DNA from: Ligilactobacillus ruminis DSM 20403 = NBRC 102161
GTDB taxonomy: Bacteria > Bacillota > Bacilli > Lactobacillales > Lactobacillaceae
Assembly: GCF_900113455.1 (NCBI RefSeq)
Contig: NZ_FOPI01000012.1
Coordinates: 1 to 63,685, forward strand
Reading direction: 5' to 3'
Length of the DNA stretch: 63,685 nt
Shown: piece by piece, positions 7,288 through 15,821 of the stretch
How the letters are laid out: each line of letters starts with the position of its first letter
Position numbering within the stretch: position 1 is the stretch's first letter
Translations under genes and position numbers: made by a program
The notes under the pieces: generated by a model
Seen by the model: only the letters and a program-made list of their open reading frames with translations
Databases searched by the model: none
What the model was told of the DNA's origin: nothing

Positions 7288-8624
7288 CGTGAACCCTCCT
7301 CATTGTGAACCAGATCCCTGTAATCGATCCAAACGTTGTTGTATTTGACAAAATAAGTCGGTGTCAAATCAATGACGAGCGCGCTTGATTCATTCTTGGA
7401 TTCGCGGTATCCGATCTGAACGTTATTGATTTTTTGCATGTCGATTCCGCTTTGCTTCAAGCTCTCCATGACGTCATCCGTATTCGGCAGCTGAACTGCG
7501 TTTGAATCGGCCGGAACCGGCACTTGCAAGGTATAAAGCGAGAAAACCAGATGTTGATTTCCGCTGTCCGTGATCTGAACCTGATAAGAGCCATACTCAT
7601 CTGCTGAAATAATCGGAAAACCGTTGATATAGCTGCGATATGTGGCATTTTTGCTTTGAAAGTCAAATTCCGAGTAGCGCACGTCATCAAGCGCAACGTC
7701 CAAAAGTTTCAGCCGGTCAAACGACAAGGTCAGACTGTCATAAAGGCTGCGATGTCTTGCTTCGGCAATTTCTTTTGCATAGTTCGTGTAAGAAACGTAG
7801 CCGTTATGATTTTTGATGACCATTCGCTGCCCGGCATCATCAGTGTAGATTGTTTGTTTTTTCTGCTCCCGAGTCGTTACGGCCGAATTTTCGTTTGATC
7901 CGATCAATCTGGTGACGAACAGCCCTGTATTTTCACGATTGATCAAATAGCTGCTCTTCGGAACTTCGATCGGTTGTAAGAAATACTTCGTGATATGCCC
8001 GTTGAACAACCGATATTCGACACGAACCATCTTGATGTCGCGCCGCGTTATCAGCGACGACATTTTTCCGATTGCCTGAACGTGGGCAGTATAGACGTTC
8101 AGACTGTGGTCGTCCATGAAATAAATGACGCCGTGGCGATTCAAAGGCACCAAAATTCTTGAAAATGCATAATTCGCATCTGATTTCGTCATCGACTTCA
8201 TATGGTTCTTGAACAAGCCGAGCGTCACGGGTGCCGAGTAGTTCAGCGAATACGAATCGTTCATGTTCAGAAATTTGAGGTACTCTTCTTGACTCCTGAA
8301 CGTTTTTTTGGTAATTTTTTTGATTCTGACGTTTTTGCCCCGGCGTCTTGCAAGGTCGATCACATCGATTTTCGTACTCGACAGCTGATATCTCGTATCA
8401 TTTTCGTAGTAAGTCAGACTCACGGGCAGATAAACGTCGGCGATGCTTTGTTTTCCAGCCACGTTTTTATCGACGCTGCCCGCTGCCGGAACACTTTTTG
8501 CTCCAAAGACCTGGAAGTTCGAAGGAGTCACCCAAATCAGCACAGTGAAAATGATGCTGATCAAAACCGCAATAATCAGCGCAACCGGAAGGAGCCATGA
8601 CCAGTTTCTTTTCTTATTCTTCAT
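7284..8624 (-). CDS. walH: WalH (YycH), regulator of the WalK sensor kinase
   Basis: An extracytoplasmic YycH-domain protein of 446 residues with one membrane helix at about 9-34 (LLPVALIIAVLISIIFTVL). A longer reading from 8717 exists, but its first 31 residues lie inside walK in another frame and look unlike protein. The ATG at 8624 follows GGAG and begins MKNKKRNW, a typical charged start before the helix. The chosen start overlaps the walK stop by 11 bp, and the 3' end overlaps walI by 4 bp. The two proteins restrain or tune WalK in the membrane. Confidence 0.9.
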   Translation of the reverse strand: MKNKKRNWSWLLPVALIIAVLISIIFTVLIWVTPSNFQVFGAKSVPAAGSVDKNVAGKQSIADVYLPVSLTYYENDTRYQLSSTKIDVIDLARRRGKNVRIKKITKKTFRSQEEYLKFLNMNDSYSLNYSAPVTLGLFKNHMKSMTKSDANYAFSRILVPLNRHGVIYFMDDHSLNVYTAHVQAIGKMSSLITRRDIKMVRVEYRLFNGHITKYFLQPIEVPKSSYLINRENTGLFVTRLIGSNENSAVTTREQKKQTIYTDDAGQRMVIKNHNGYVSYTNYAKEIAEARHRSLYDSLTLSFDRLKLLDVALDDVRYSEFDFQSKNATYRSYINGFPIISADEYGSYQVQITDSGNQHLVFSLYTLQVPVPADSNAVQLPNTDDVMESLKQSGIDMQKINNVQIGYRESKNESSALVIDLTPTYFVKYNNVWIDYRDLVHNEEGSR

Positions 8625-10494
8625 CCCACAAGTCATCTCCTTCGTATTCTTCATATGGCAAGGAAATATAAAATGTCGATCCCTTGCCTTCGATACTGTC
8701 GACCCAGATCTTGCCATGATGCATCTCGATTACTTCCTTAGAGATTGCAAGTCCAAGTCCAGTTCCGCCCTGAGCTCTTGAACGCGCCTTGTCAACGCGG
8801 AAGAAACGGTCAAAAATATGTCCAAGGTCTTTTCGCGGAATTCCCAAGCCCTGGTCCGTAATGCTCAAAATCACGTGATTGTGCGTTTCCAACAGACGAC
8901 ACGTGATTACGCCGCCATCAGGGGAATATTTGATCGCATTGTTCATAATGTTGTCGACCACCTGAATGAACTTGTCGGTGTCGATTTCAACCCACAGATC
9001 GCGTTTCGTGAAATCACGCTTGATCGTGTAATTCTTGCTCTTGGTTTCACGAGTGTCGTTGTTGTCTTTTTTAAGCATCATGTCAAATCGATTCAAAATA
9101 TAGTTGAACAGCTCGTTCAGATTGACCAGCTCAAAATCAAGCTTGACGGTTCCTGAGTCCATGCGCGACAAACTCAACAAATCATTGATCATGCGAATCA
9201 TGCGATCGGTCTCGTCCTGCGTAACCTTGAGAAATGCAGGGGCGACTTCCGGATCCTTCCAAGCACCGTCATTGAGAGCTTCGATGTAGCTTCTCATGCT
9301 CGTGAGCGGCGTGCGCAATTCATGCGAAACGTTTGAAACGAACTGACGCCTTTCACGATCGATTTTCTGCTGTTCGGTCACGTCATGAAGCACGCAGACC
9401 AATCCCGAAATAAAGCCCGTTTCGCGTTGAATCGTTGAAAAGTAGGCATTTAAAATCTGATCATGTCCTGCATCAGACATGTCGACGATGATTCCGTCCT
9501 GATTTTCGATCAATTCTCGCATCGTTTGCATCTCACGAATTTTGAGAACGTCCAAAATCGAGGTTCCGATTACGTCTTTTGACTCAACGTCCAGATATTC
9601 GCAGGCCATATCATTGATAATGCTGATGTTTCCGCGCCGATCCGTTGCAATGACCCCGTCCGACATGTGCGACAAGACCGAATCAAGTCTGCGCCTTTCT
9701 GAATCAGAAGACTCTTGTGCTTCTTCAACTCTGACAGACAGATTGTTGACCGCCTGTGCCAATTGTCCCAACTCGTCAGTCCCGTAAACATGAACCTTGC
9801 CTGAGTAATCGCCGTCGGCAATCTGCATCGTCTGCTTTTTCATTTCATCGATCGGACGCGTAATCGCGCTTGAGACGGTAATCGCAAGCGCCATCCCGAT
9901 TGCCGTTGCAATCAAGGAAGCCGTCGCAAAAATCAGCGTGACGCTGTTGACCGAATCATAGACGCTTTCGAGATTTGCTCTGAGATACACTGCCCCGACG
10001 ACCGTATTGGTATTTCCGCTTGCGCTAAACAAGGGCGTAATCGACACGTATGAACGCCGATTGCTGCTTTTGTCATACGTCATCGTCGTAAACGTTCTTC
10101 CTGAATAAAGAACGCGCTTGATGTTTGTGTTAGTTGTTTTCTGTCCGACGACCGAGCGTCCGTTAACGTCGTTTTCGCCGCGAATCGTTCCTTTGGAATC
10201 AATCACTTGAATCGTCGAAATATTTTCGTTGTTGATGTCTTCCAAAATCGTATTGATGCTCTTGTTGGCTTTTGTCGTATTCGTCGACGTCAGCTGCTTG
10301 ATCAGCGAATTATCGACATAAGTGGATAATTCCACTCGTTGTTTGAATGATTTGATATTTTCACTTTTCAATCTCTGTACAAAAACAGCCCCGACGATTT
10401 GAAATGTTATCAATAGCAACAATGCAAACACGAGGGCTATCTTGAAGTGAATGGATTGGAAAAAGTGAAGCTTTTTATTCGTTTGTTTTTCCAT
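8614..10494 (-). CDS. walK: Sensor histidine kinase WalK
   Basis: A protein of 626 residues. TM1 is at about 18-40, followed by an extracellular Cache/PAS-like domain to about 184, TM2 at about 187-208, HAMP at about 208-260 and PAS at about 265-375. The HisKA domain has the phospho-acceptor His391 (SNVSHELRTP). The HATPase has N (NAIKYSP), G1 (DQGLGIP) and G2 (GTGLGLAI) boxes. With WalR it is the essential cell-wall-homeostasis two-component system of Firmicutes. All catalytic boxes look intact. It lies 86 bp after walR. Confidence 0.97.
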   Translation of the reverse strand: MEKQTNKKLHFFQSIHFKIALVFALLLLITFQIVGAVFVQRLKSENIKSFKQRVELSTYVDNSLIKQLTSTNTTKANKSINTILEDINNENISTIQVIDSKGTIRGENDVNGRSVVGQKTTNTNIKRVLYSGRTFTTMTYDKSSNRRSYVSITPLFSASGNTNTVVGAVYLRANLESVYDSVNSVTLIFATASLIATAIGMALAITVSSAITRPIDEMKKQTMQIADGDYSGKVHVYGTDELGQLAQAVNNLSVRVEEAQESSDSERRRLDSVLSHMSDGVIATDRRGNISIINDMACEYLDVESKDVIGTSILDVLKIREMQTMRELIENQDGIIVDMSDAGHDQILNAYFSTIQRETGFISGLVCVLHDVTEQQKIDRERRQFVSNVSHELRTPLTSMRSYIEALNDGAWKDPEVAPAFLKVTQDETDRMIRMINDLLSLSRMDSGTVKLDFELVNLNELFNYILNRFDMMLKKDNNDTRETKSKNYTIKRDFTKRDLWVEIDTDKFIQVVDNIMNNAIKYSPDGGVITCRLLETHNHVILSITDQGLGIPRKDLGHIFDRFFRVDKARSRAQGGTGLGLAISKEVIEMHHGKIWVDSIEGKGSTFYISLPYEEYEGDDLWDEE

Positions 10495-10580
10495 CTTTTT
10501 CCTTTGTTATCGTCATGCCGATTTCAAGCTCGAATTTACTCACCGAATTCGGTTTCGGCAGTGCATTTTTCAAAAATAAA

Positions 10581-11288
10581 TCATTCGGCTTCCGGACTGC
10601 GCAGATAATAACCGACTCCGCGGCGCGTCACCAACAATGTCGGGCGACTCGGGTTGTCCTCGATCTTTTCGCGCAAACGTCTGACGGTCACGTCAACCGT
10701 GCGCACGTCGCCGAAATAATCATATCCCCAAACAGTCTGAAGCAAGTGCTCACGCGTCATGACCTGGCCGATATGCTTGGCCAGATAGTACAAAAGCTCG
10801 AACTCGCGGTGCGTCAGCTCGATTTTTTCGCCGTTCTTTGAAGCGACATAGGCTTCCGGATGAATCGTCAAACTGCCGATTTCGATGTCAGACGACTTCT
10901 CTTCTTCCGGCGTTGCGTTTGCAACCGCTGCCTGACGTCTCAGATTGGCCTTGACGCGCGCAACCAGCTCACGGTTCGAAAACGGCTTCGTCACGTAATC
11001 GTCGGCACCCATTTCAAGGCCTAAAACCTTGTCGATTTCGGCATCTTTGGCCGTGACCATGATAATCGGCATGTCATGCGTCTTGCGCACCTCGCGTGCC
11101 ACTTCCAAACCGTCAATTTTCGGCAGCATCAGATCCAAAATAATCAGATCGGGAGAAACCTCTTCAACTTGTTTCAGCGCTTCTTCACCGTCATAAGCCG
11201 TATGCACGTCATAGCCTTCCTTGGTCAGGTTGAACTTGATGATGTCTGAAATCGGCTTTTCATCATCTACTACTAAAATTTTCTTCAT
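10581..11288 (-). CDS. walR: Response regulator WalR (OmpR/PhoB family)
   Basis: A protein of 235 residues: a receiver domain (1-118) with acidic pocket DDE at 8-10, phospho-acceptor Asp52 (LDLMLP) and conserved Thr/Lys (VTAKD, TKPF), then a winged-helix DNA-binding domain (about 133-232). The recognition helix region [13 protein letters not shown] and the GVGYYLR tail are clear. It controls autolysin and cell-wall genes. It is first in the wal operon, with a sigma-A-type promoter upstream. Confidence 0.97.
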   Translation of the reverse strand: MKKILVVDDEKPISDIIKFNLTKEGYDVHTAYDGEEALKQVEEVSPDLIILDLMLPKIDGLEVAREVRKTHDMPIIMVTAKDAEIDKVLGLEMGADDYVTKPFSNRELVARVKANLRRQAAVANATPEEEKSSDIEIGSLTIHPEAYVASKNGEKIELTHREFELLYYLAKHIGQVMTREHLLQTVWGYDYFGDVRTVDVTVRRLREKIEDNPSRPTLLVTRRGVGYYLRSPEAE

Positions 11289-11379
11289 GTTGATTCCTCT
11301 TTAAAATTCAGTATTTCCAATCAAAAGACGTTCTGATGACAAATTTCCGTCTCTTATCGTTAATAATCCATACAACACC

Positions 11380-11409
11380 ATTATAACATTTAAATTCAGC
11401 TGTTGTGAA
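11380..11409 (-). promoter_or_regulatory. Predicted promoter of the walR operon
   Basis: On the minus strand, TTCACA (11409-11404) and TATAAT (11385-11380) are 18 bp apart, with TGT extending the -10 box. They lie about 90 bp upstream of walR. The rest of 11410-11588 has no gene; it carries one copy of the 10-mer CTCTGCATTT at 11565. Confidence 0.65.
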
Positions 11410-11591
11410 CTGAGCAAAAGTGCTCTGTTTTTTGACGCGAGGACGAACGAAATTCGAAACGTCATCTTTATTTTTCCGTTAAATCAAGGCATTTGATGCA
11501 ATGAGGCGGGAAAACGACGCTTTTTGAAATCTGCCCGTATTTTTGCACCGGTTTTCATTTGCGGCTCTGCATTTTTCAGTGAGTACAAAAA

Positions 11592-11618
11592 AAAGACATC
11601 GGAACTTCCGATGTCTTT
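11592..11618 (-). terminator. Rho-independent terminator of the tRNA-Lys genes
   Basis: AAAGACATCGGAA and its complement form a perfect stem. It is followed on the minus strand by a run of eight T, 14 bp after the second tRNA. Confidence 0.85.
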
Positions 11619-11631
11619 CCCAAATCTCTGA

Positions 11632-11704
11632 TGGGTGGTCAGGGGATCGAACCCTGGACCCACGGATTAAGAGTCCGTTGCTCTGCCAGCTGAGCTAACC
11701 ACCC
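11632..11704 (-). tRNA. tRNA-Lys (anticodon CTT), copy 2
   Basis: A 73-nt cloverleaf with acceptor GGGTGGT/ACCACCC, D arm GCTC/GAGC, anticodon stem ACGGA/TCCGT with loop CTCTTAA (anticodon CTT), variable loop, T arm CAGGG/CCCTG with TTCGATC and discriminator A. CCA is not encoded. It is identical to the copy at 11811-11883. Confidence 0.95.
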
Positions 11705-11810
11705 ATATTGCGTTGACTTACAATCAACATAAGATATGATACCAGTTATCTGGATAAGATGCAAGCCCTTTTTCGACTTCCATCGAATGCCGGTTTCAAA
11801 ACACCGACAA

Positions 11811-11883
11811 TGGGTGGTCAGGGGATCGAACCCTGGACCCACGGATTAAGAGTCCGTTGCTCTGCCAGCTGAGCTAACCACCC
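11811..11883 (-). tRNA. tRNA-Lys (anticodon CTT), copy 1
   Basis: Same 73-nt sequence and fold as the downstream copy, separated by 106 bp of unrelated sequence. The two probably form one transcript ending at the terminator near 11592. The identity extends a few bases into both flanks (CATAT), which suggests a recent tandem duplication. Confidence 0.95.
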
Positions 11884-12006
11884 ATATGTTACCTAAGCAA
11901 CGAATATTATTATATCGAATAATCCTGTTCGTTGCAAGTCTTTTTTAAAAAAATATTGCGATTCACACACACGAAACCGCAATATCTTCAAATAATTTAG
12001 TTGTTT

Positions 12007-12564
12007 TTATCTGCCTTGCTTCTGAACCGAAGCAAAAATCGTTTTTACGAAGAAATACAGAATGGGGGTACAGATTGCGGTGGAACATGAATTGATCACC
12101 GTTGCGGGCAAACTGAAGAAGGATGCAACCAGCGCTGTCTTTATTGCAGTTCCTGCCATCAGCGCCTCAACGATCGAAGTTCCGTAAGACGTGAAGATCT
12201 TGGTCACGCCCGCCGCAATTGCAAGAATTATGATATTCTTTTTACTGTCATTATATTTGAAAGCCCTGAAAAGTCCGGAAATTATCAAGGCGACAACTAC
12301 GACTTCAAGCATCGTCAGCCAACTGGTGGATGCATATCCGTTCAAGATATCAAATCCGCCAAGACCGATTATCCCGGCAAGCATCCCGTTTCGAAATCCC
12401 AAAAAAAGGATTGCGACCGCAGTCAACGTATTGCCGAAATGGATAAACGGCTTACCGACCATCGCAGGGACCGGTATGCGCAAAACCCAAATGCCAATAT
12501 AGATGATTGCGGCAAACAGACCTGTCAGAATGATTGCTCGCAAAGAATTTTTCTGTTCTCTCAT
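12007..12564 (-). CDS. ECF transporter S component, probably for vitamin B6
   Basis: A protein of 185 residues with about six membrane helices and no ATPase, typical of the substrate-binding (S) subunit of energy-coupling-factor importers. Segments such as PAMVGKPFIHFGNTLTAVAILFLGFRNGMLAG match the ECF S-component pattern seen in pyridoxine-type (PdxU2-like) proteins. It starts 13 bp after the pyridoxal-type kinase gene and is surely in the same operon, so the substrate is inferred to be pyridoxine, pyridoxal or pyridoxamine. The shared ATPase module EcfAA'T must be encoded elsewhere. Hydroxymethylpyrimidine or thiamin-type cargo is the main alternative. Confidence 0.75.
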   Translation of the reverse strand: MREQKNSLRAIILTGLFAAIIYIGIWVLRIPVPAMVGKPFIHFGNTLTAVAILFLGFRNGMLAGIIGLGGFDILNGYASTSWLTMLEVVVVALIISGLFRAFKYNDSKKNIIILAIAAGVTKIFTSYGTSIVEALMAGTAIKTALVASFFSLPATVINSCSTAICTPILYFFVKTIFASVQKQGR

Positions 12565-12577
12565 TTCTATTTCCCCC

Positions 12578-13417
12578 TCAAACGATCTCCAATTTTTTCA
12601 ATAATTGCGGAATCGCGGCACCATAATCAGCACCAAACCGAGGGTCGTGGGGTTTTTGGGTCTTTACGATTGCTTCAGACACGAAGTCCATCGCAATCGT
12701 CCCAGCAGACCTCAAATCTTTTTCGTACAAGAGACTTGAAAAAAGGACCGATGCAAAGAGATCGCCAGTTCCGAAATAGTTCCCAGGCTGTTTCGAACGA
12801 CTGACCATCCAGGTTCCGCCGTCTTGTTCGCAGCCGACGATTGAAATCAGGCCATTGCCTGAATCAATCCCCGTCAAAACGATGTTTCTCAGATTGAATC
12901 TTCTTTGCACCTTTTCAGCCGTTTCAAAAGCATCATCTGTTGCAACTGGAGAAGTAGTCAAAGGCTCGCCCAACAAGAGTTTTGCCTCAGTATAATTAGG
13001 TGTCGCAATATCAGCCTTTGAAATCAAGCATCTCATCTTCTCAACATATTCTTGATCGAACCCACGATAAAGCTTTCCATGATCCCCCATCACGGGATCG
13101 ATTAAAAGCATCGTTTCAGTCGTGCTTACATCCGCCAAATTTTCCTGCAGAACGTCCAAAGGTTTCTCTCCCAAATATCCCAGATAGATTGCAGAAAACT
13201 TCAAACTCAATGTTTTCCAATGCTGGAGAATGCTGACCATTTCTTTTGACAAATCCAGATACGTGTTCTCCCCGAAACCGCCCGTATGTGTTGACAACAA
13301 AGCGGTGGGCAAAACGGTCGGAGCCAAGTTCAGCGCGCCAAGCAAGGGTAAAGCACAGCCAAGCGAGACTTGACCTGCACAAGACAAGTCCTGACTGATC
13401 AAAACATTGGATTGCAT
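12578..13417 (-). CDS. Pyridoxal/pyridoxamine kinase (PfkB/ThiD-like ribokinase superfamily)
   Basis: A protein of 279 residues with features of PdxY/PdxK-type kinases: N-terminal ISQDLSCAGQVSLG, a LLIDPVMGDHG segment, the TPNYTEAKLLLGE motif and the anion-hole GTGDLFASV with the catalytic Asp. It phosphorylates B6 vitamers to make pyridoxal phosphate. With the adjacent S component it forms a vitamin B6 salvage operon. The ATG follows AAGGAAC. A TG-extended TATAAT lies on the minus strand at 13499-13494. Confidence 0.82.
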   Translation of the reverse strand: MQSNVLISQDLSCAGQVSLGCALPLLGALNLAPTVLPTALLSTHTGGFGENTYLDLSKEMVSILQHWKTLSLKFSAIYLGYLGEKPLDVLQENLADVSTTETMLLIDPVMGDHGKLYRGFDQEYVEKMRCLISKADIATPNYTEAKLLLGEPLTTSPVATDDAFETAEKVQRRFNLRNIVLTGIDSGNGLISIVGCEQDGGTWMVSRSKQPGNYFGTGDLFASVLFSSLLYEKDLRSAGTIAMDFVSEAIVKTQKPHDPRFGADYGAAIPQLLKKLEIV

Positions 13418-13493
13418 TGCCTACGTTCCTTTCTGACTTTTGCAGCCGCATTTCACAAAAATTAAAAGGCTCAGGAGTTAAGAGCTTGTCAAT

Positions 13494-13502
13494 ATTATAA
13501 CA
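13494..13502 (-). promoter_or_regulatory. Extended -10 promoter element of the B6 salvage operon
   Basis: On the minus strand TGT is followed by TATAAT (13499-13494), about 77 bp upstream of the kinase start. No good -35 box is seen. Confidence 0.5.
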
Positions 13503-13704
13503 TGATAACCGATTATTTTTTAGTCGTGATTTGCTTTTTTTGGCAATAAGATGCTTGTAAACGCTGTATTTGCCAAAGAACCGTCCAGTGCCACAAAATG
13601 TTTGCTTCATGCCTTTGAAGCGGTATTTGTCATGCGGAAAAATCCAGGGCGGAAAGCAGCGAGCGGTTCCTGATTCGTCGAAAACGGGGCGTGCGGCTCC
13701 GAAA

Positions 13705-14085
13705 GTAGACAAAAAACGGGGGAAATGCCTCATTTTTGTCTACCGGACTCTCCAAATTCGGGGCGTGCGGCTTCGAAAGTAGACAAAAAACGGGATAAAT
13801 GCCTCATTTTTGTCTACCGGACTCTCCAAATTCGGGGCATGCGGCTCCGAAAGTAGACAAAAAACGGGAGAAACGCCTCATTTTTGTCTACCGGACTCTC
13901 CAAATTCGGGGCGTGCGGCTTCGAAAGTAGACAAAAAACGGGATAAATGCCTCATTTTTGTCTACCGGACTCTCCAAATTCGGGGCATGTGGCTCCGAAA
14001 GTAGACAAAAAACGGGGTGAATGCCTCATTTTTGTCTACCACCGACTCCAAATTCGTCCCGCGCGGCCTCGAAAGTAGAACAAAA
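13705..14085. repeat. Tandem array of 74-bp units, each with a perfect 11-bp hairpin
   Basis: Five hairpins start at 13705, 13779, 13853, 13927 and 14001, exactly 74 bp apart, and a decayed sixth starts at 14075. Each has arms GTAGACAAAAA and TTTTTGTCTAC around a 17-nt loop with AAATGCCTCA or a close variant. A 35-bp spacer CGGACTCTCC...CGAAA follows. Units 2 and 4 are identical in the variable positions and units 3 and 5 share GCAT, which suggests amplification as a 148-bp dimer. The period is not a multiple of 3, so ORFs across it are not coding. The preceding 13503-13704 has no gene. Confidence 0.95.
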
Positions 14086-14092
14086 TCTCCAT

Positions 14093-14312
14093 CCGTAAAA
14101 TTTGAGTGAAATCTCGGTGCACCGCCCAGAATAATAAGAAATACCCCACAATCATTAGACTACTTTGTCTAACAATTATAGGGCACTTCAATCACGGCAC
14201 GAATTTTAATCATTATTCAGTTGCGTACGGGGTCATGACTGCGCTTGCGCTGATCACTCGCGTCCCTCCTTATCTACCGCCTTGTTGAGCGGCTGGTCTT
14301 CACACCTTGTTC
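14093..14312. repeat. Conserved array tail, copy 1 (adjoins the nupC 3' end)
   Basis: Blocks CCGTAAAATTTGAGTGAA, ATCTCGGTGCACCGCCC, GCACGAATTTTAATCATTATTCAG and GTACGGGGTCAT followed by CACACCTTGT match 27308-27560 in the same order. There they also follow tandem hairpins and end at a gene stop codon (codA). No coding capacity is seen. Confidence 0.7.
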
Positions 14313-15548
14313 CTACCAAGCAAACAGTCCCACCGTTGCTGCCGAAAGCAACGAAACCAAAATGCCTGACAACAGCAAATAAGGAACGTTTTTGGAAACC
14401 AAGTCGTTTTTCTCACGATCAACAATGCTCTTGAAGCAGCCAATGATCATGCCGACAGTTGAGAAGTTGGCAAACGACGTCACGAAGACCGTAAGCACGG
14501 CGCGGTAGTGTTCGGAAAAGGCTGTCGTTGCGATCTTGCCGGTAACTTTGCCCATAACGACGAATTCGTTCGTCACGAGCTTTTCACCCATGTATTGGGC
14601 AAATTGGAACGCATCCGAAGGGTTGAGACCCATAAGCCAAGCAAACGGGAACATGATGATCCCGAGCAGATGTTCCAGGGAAACCCATGGATGAATCAGG
14701 CCCAAAAGCTTGTCGACAAGCGCAGCCAAGGCAACGAACGCAATAACGTTGGCAGCGATGATCAAAACGAGACGGCCGGCAGACAGAATCGAGTCGCCAA
14801 GAAACGAGAAGAAAGGTTCCTTCTTGCCGTCGGCTTCAACCGTCCCTTCAGCAACGGAGGCCAATCCGCCGATTTTGGCAATAAAGTCTTCTTCTTGCGA
14901 AACCTGCACTGGATTTAACATTGAAGTTACGACCAATGCGTTGATCACGTTGACAGGGATTGCCGTTAAAATATATTGTCCGGGCATCATTTGCGTATAA
15001 GCACCGATAATGGAGGCCGTTACGCAGCTCATGGACATCATGGCAAGCGTCAAATCGCGTTTTGCGCTCATCTGCTTAAGCTGCAGCGATGAGACGGCCA
15101 ACGCCTCCGTATTGCCGAGAAACATCATTTCAACTGCGAAAAACGATTCAAATTTAGGTTGACGCGTAATAAATGAAAGACCGCGTCCGATCCACTTGAT
15201 AATCCACGGGAGAACACCAATATAAGTCAAAATGTCAAACAGCGGCACGATCATTAAAATCGGCAGCAGCACGCTGACGAAAAAGTCCATCGACTTCACG
15301 TTGACCATGCTCGGAATTGCAAACGCGATTCCCTGATACGAAACTTGAACAAGTGCATCAAAGCCTGCCGCGGCTCCTTTGACGATTGTGAGACCGATCG
15401 GAAAACTGGTCAAAAACCATGCCATGACAAGGTTTAAAGCCGTCATTGTCAAAATTGCGCGCCAGTTGATGGCTTTGCGATCTTTTGAAAACAACCATCC
15501 GATTGCGAGAAATACGATTAATCCGATGATGTTGATTGCTAAATACAA
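14313..15548 (-). CDS. nupC: Concentrative nucleoside transporter NupC (CNT family)
   Basis: A protein of 411 residues, the normal CNT length, with about ten membrane helices. The gate domain, the NTEALAV core motif (GNTEALAVSSLQL) and the later FAWLMGL and EFVVMGKV segments are visible. It imports nucleosides by cation symport. It stands alone on the minus strand. Its 3' end directly abuts the conserved repeat tail, and no clear terminator is seen. Genome context (purine permease, codBA, purA nearby) supports a nucleobase/nucleoside salvage role. Confidence 0.9.
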   Translation of the reverse strand: MYLAINIIGLIVFLAIGWLFSKDRKAINWRAILTMTALNLVMAWFLTSFPIGLTIVKGAAAGFDALVQVSYQGIAFAIPSMVNVKSMDFFVSVLLPILMIVPLFDILTYIGVLPWIIKWIGRGLSFITRQPKFESFFAVEMMFLGNTEALAVSSLQLKQMSAKRDLTLAMMSMSCVTASIIGAYTQMMPGQYILTAIPVNVINALVVTSMLNPVQVSQEEDFIAKIGGLASVAEGTVEADGKKEPFFSFLGDSILSAGRLVLIIAANVIAFVALAALVDKLLGLIHPWVSLEHLLGIIMFPFAWLMGLNPSDAFQFAQYMGEKLVTNEFVVMGKVTGKIATTAFSEHYRAVLTVFVTSFANFSTVGMIIGCFKSIVDREKNDLVSKNVPYLLLSGILVSLLSAATVGLFAW

Positions 15549-15778
15549 AATTTTTTCTCCTCTCTGGACTGTAAAACTTTCGATATTATATCGGAACGCG
15601 TCCCTTTTTGTAAAATGCAGAGCGTTGATAAACGTGCGTTTCTTGCCTATATTTAGAATAATTTAGTTTGTGATCGAATGCTAAACATCACGAATAACGA
15701 AAATTATTGATAAAACAGAATTTATCCTTAGTCAATCTGCGAACAATAAGGAAAAGTTAAAAAGTTTTCAATTCTAAT

Positions 15779-15815
15779 GGTAAGCGCTTGCATTTTGATC
15801 AAAAAGTGCTATAAT
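15779..15815 (+). promoter_or_regulatory. Promoter with overlapping cre-like operator driving the structured RNA
   Basis: TTGCAT (15788-15793) and a perfect TATAAT (15810-15815) are 16 bp apart. The palindromic GGTAAGCGCTTGCA (15779-15792) covers the -35 box and differs from the optimal cre TGTAAGCGCTTACA at two positions. This would suit CcpA repression when sugar is plentiful. Confidence 0.6.
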
Positions 15816-15821
15816 CAGAAT

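Noticed and set aside
7284-8717. Longer WalH start at 8717
   Set aside because: The extra 31 residues lie inside walK in another frame and the ATG at 8624 has a ribosome site and a typical N terminus.
11639-11842. A 67-residue ORF on the minus strand
   Set aside because: It runs through both tRNA-Lys genes.
13570-14004. Two repetitive ORFs across the 74-bp array
   Set aside because: The period is not a multiple of three, the frames have no ribosome site, and the peptide repeats follow only from the DNA repeat.
13705-14085. CRISPR array
   Set aside because: The spacers between hairpins are the same sequence with few variants, so there are no unique spacers, and no cas genes lie nearby.
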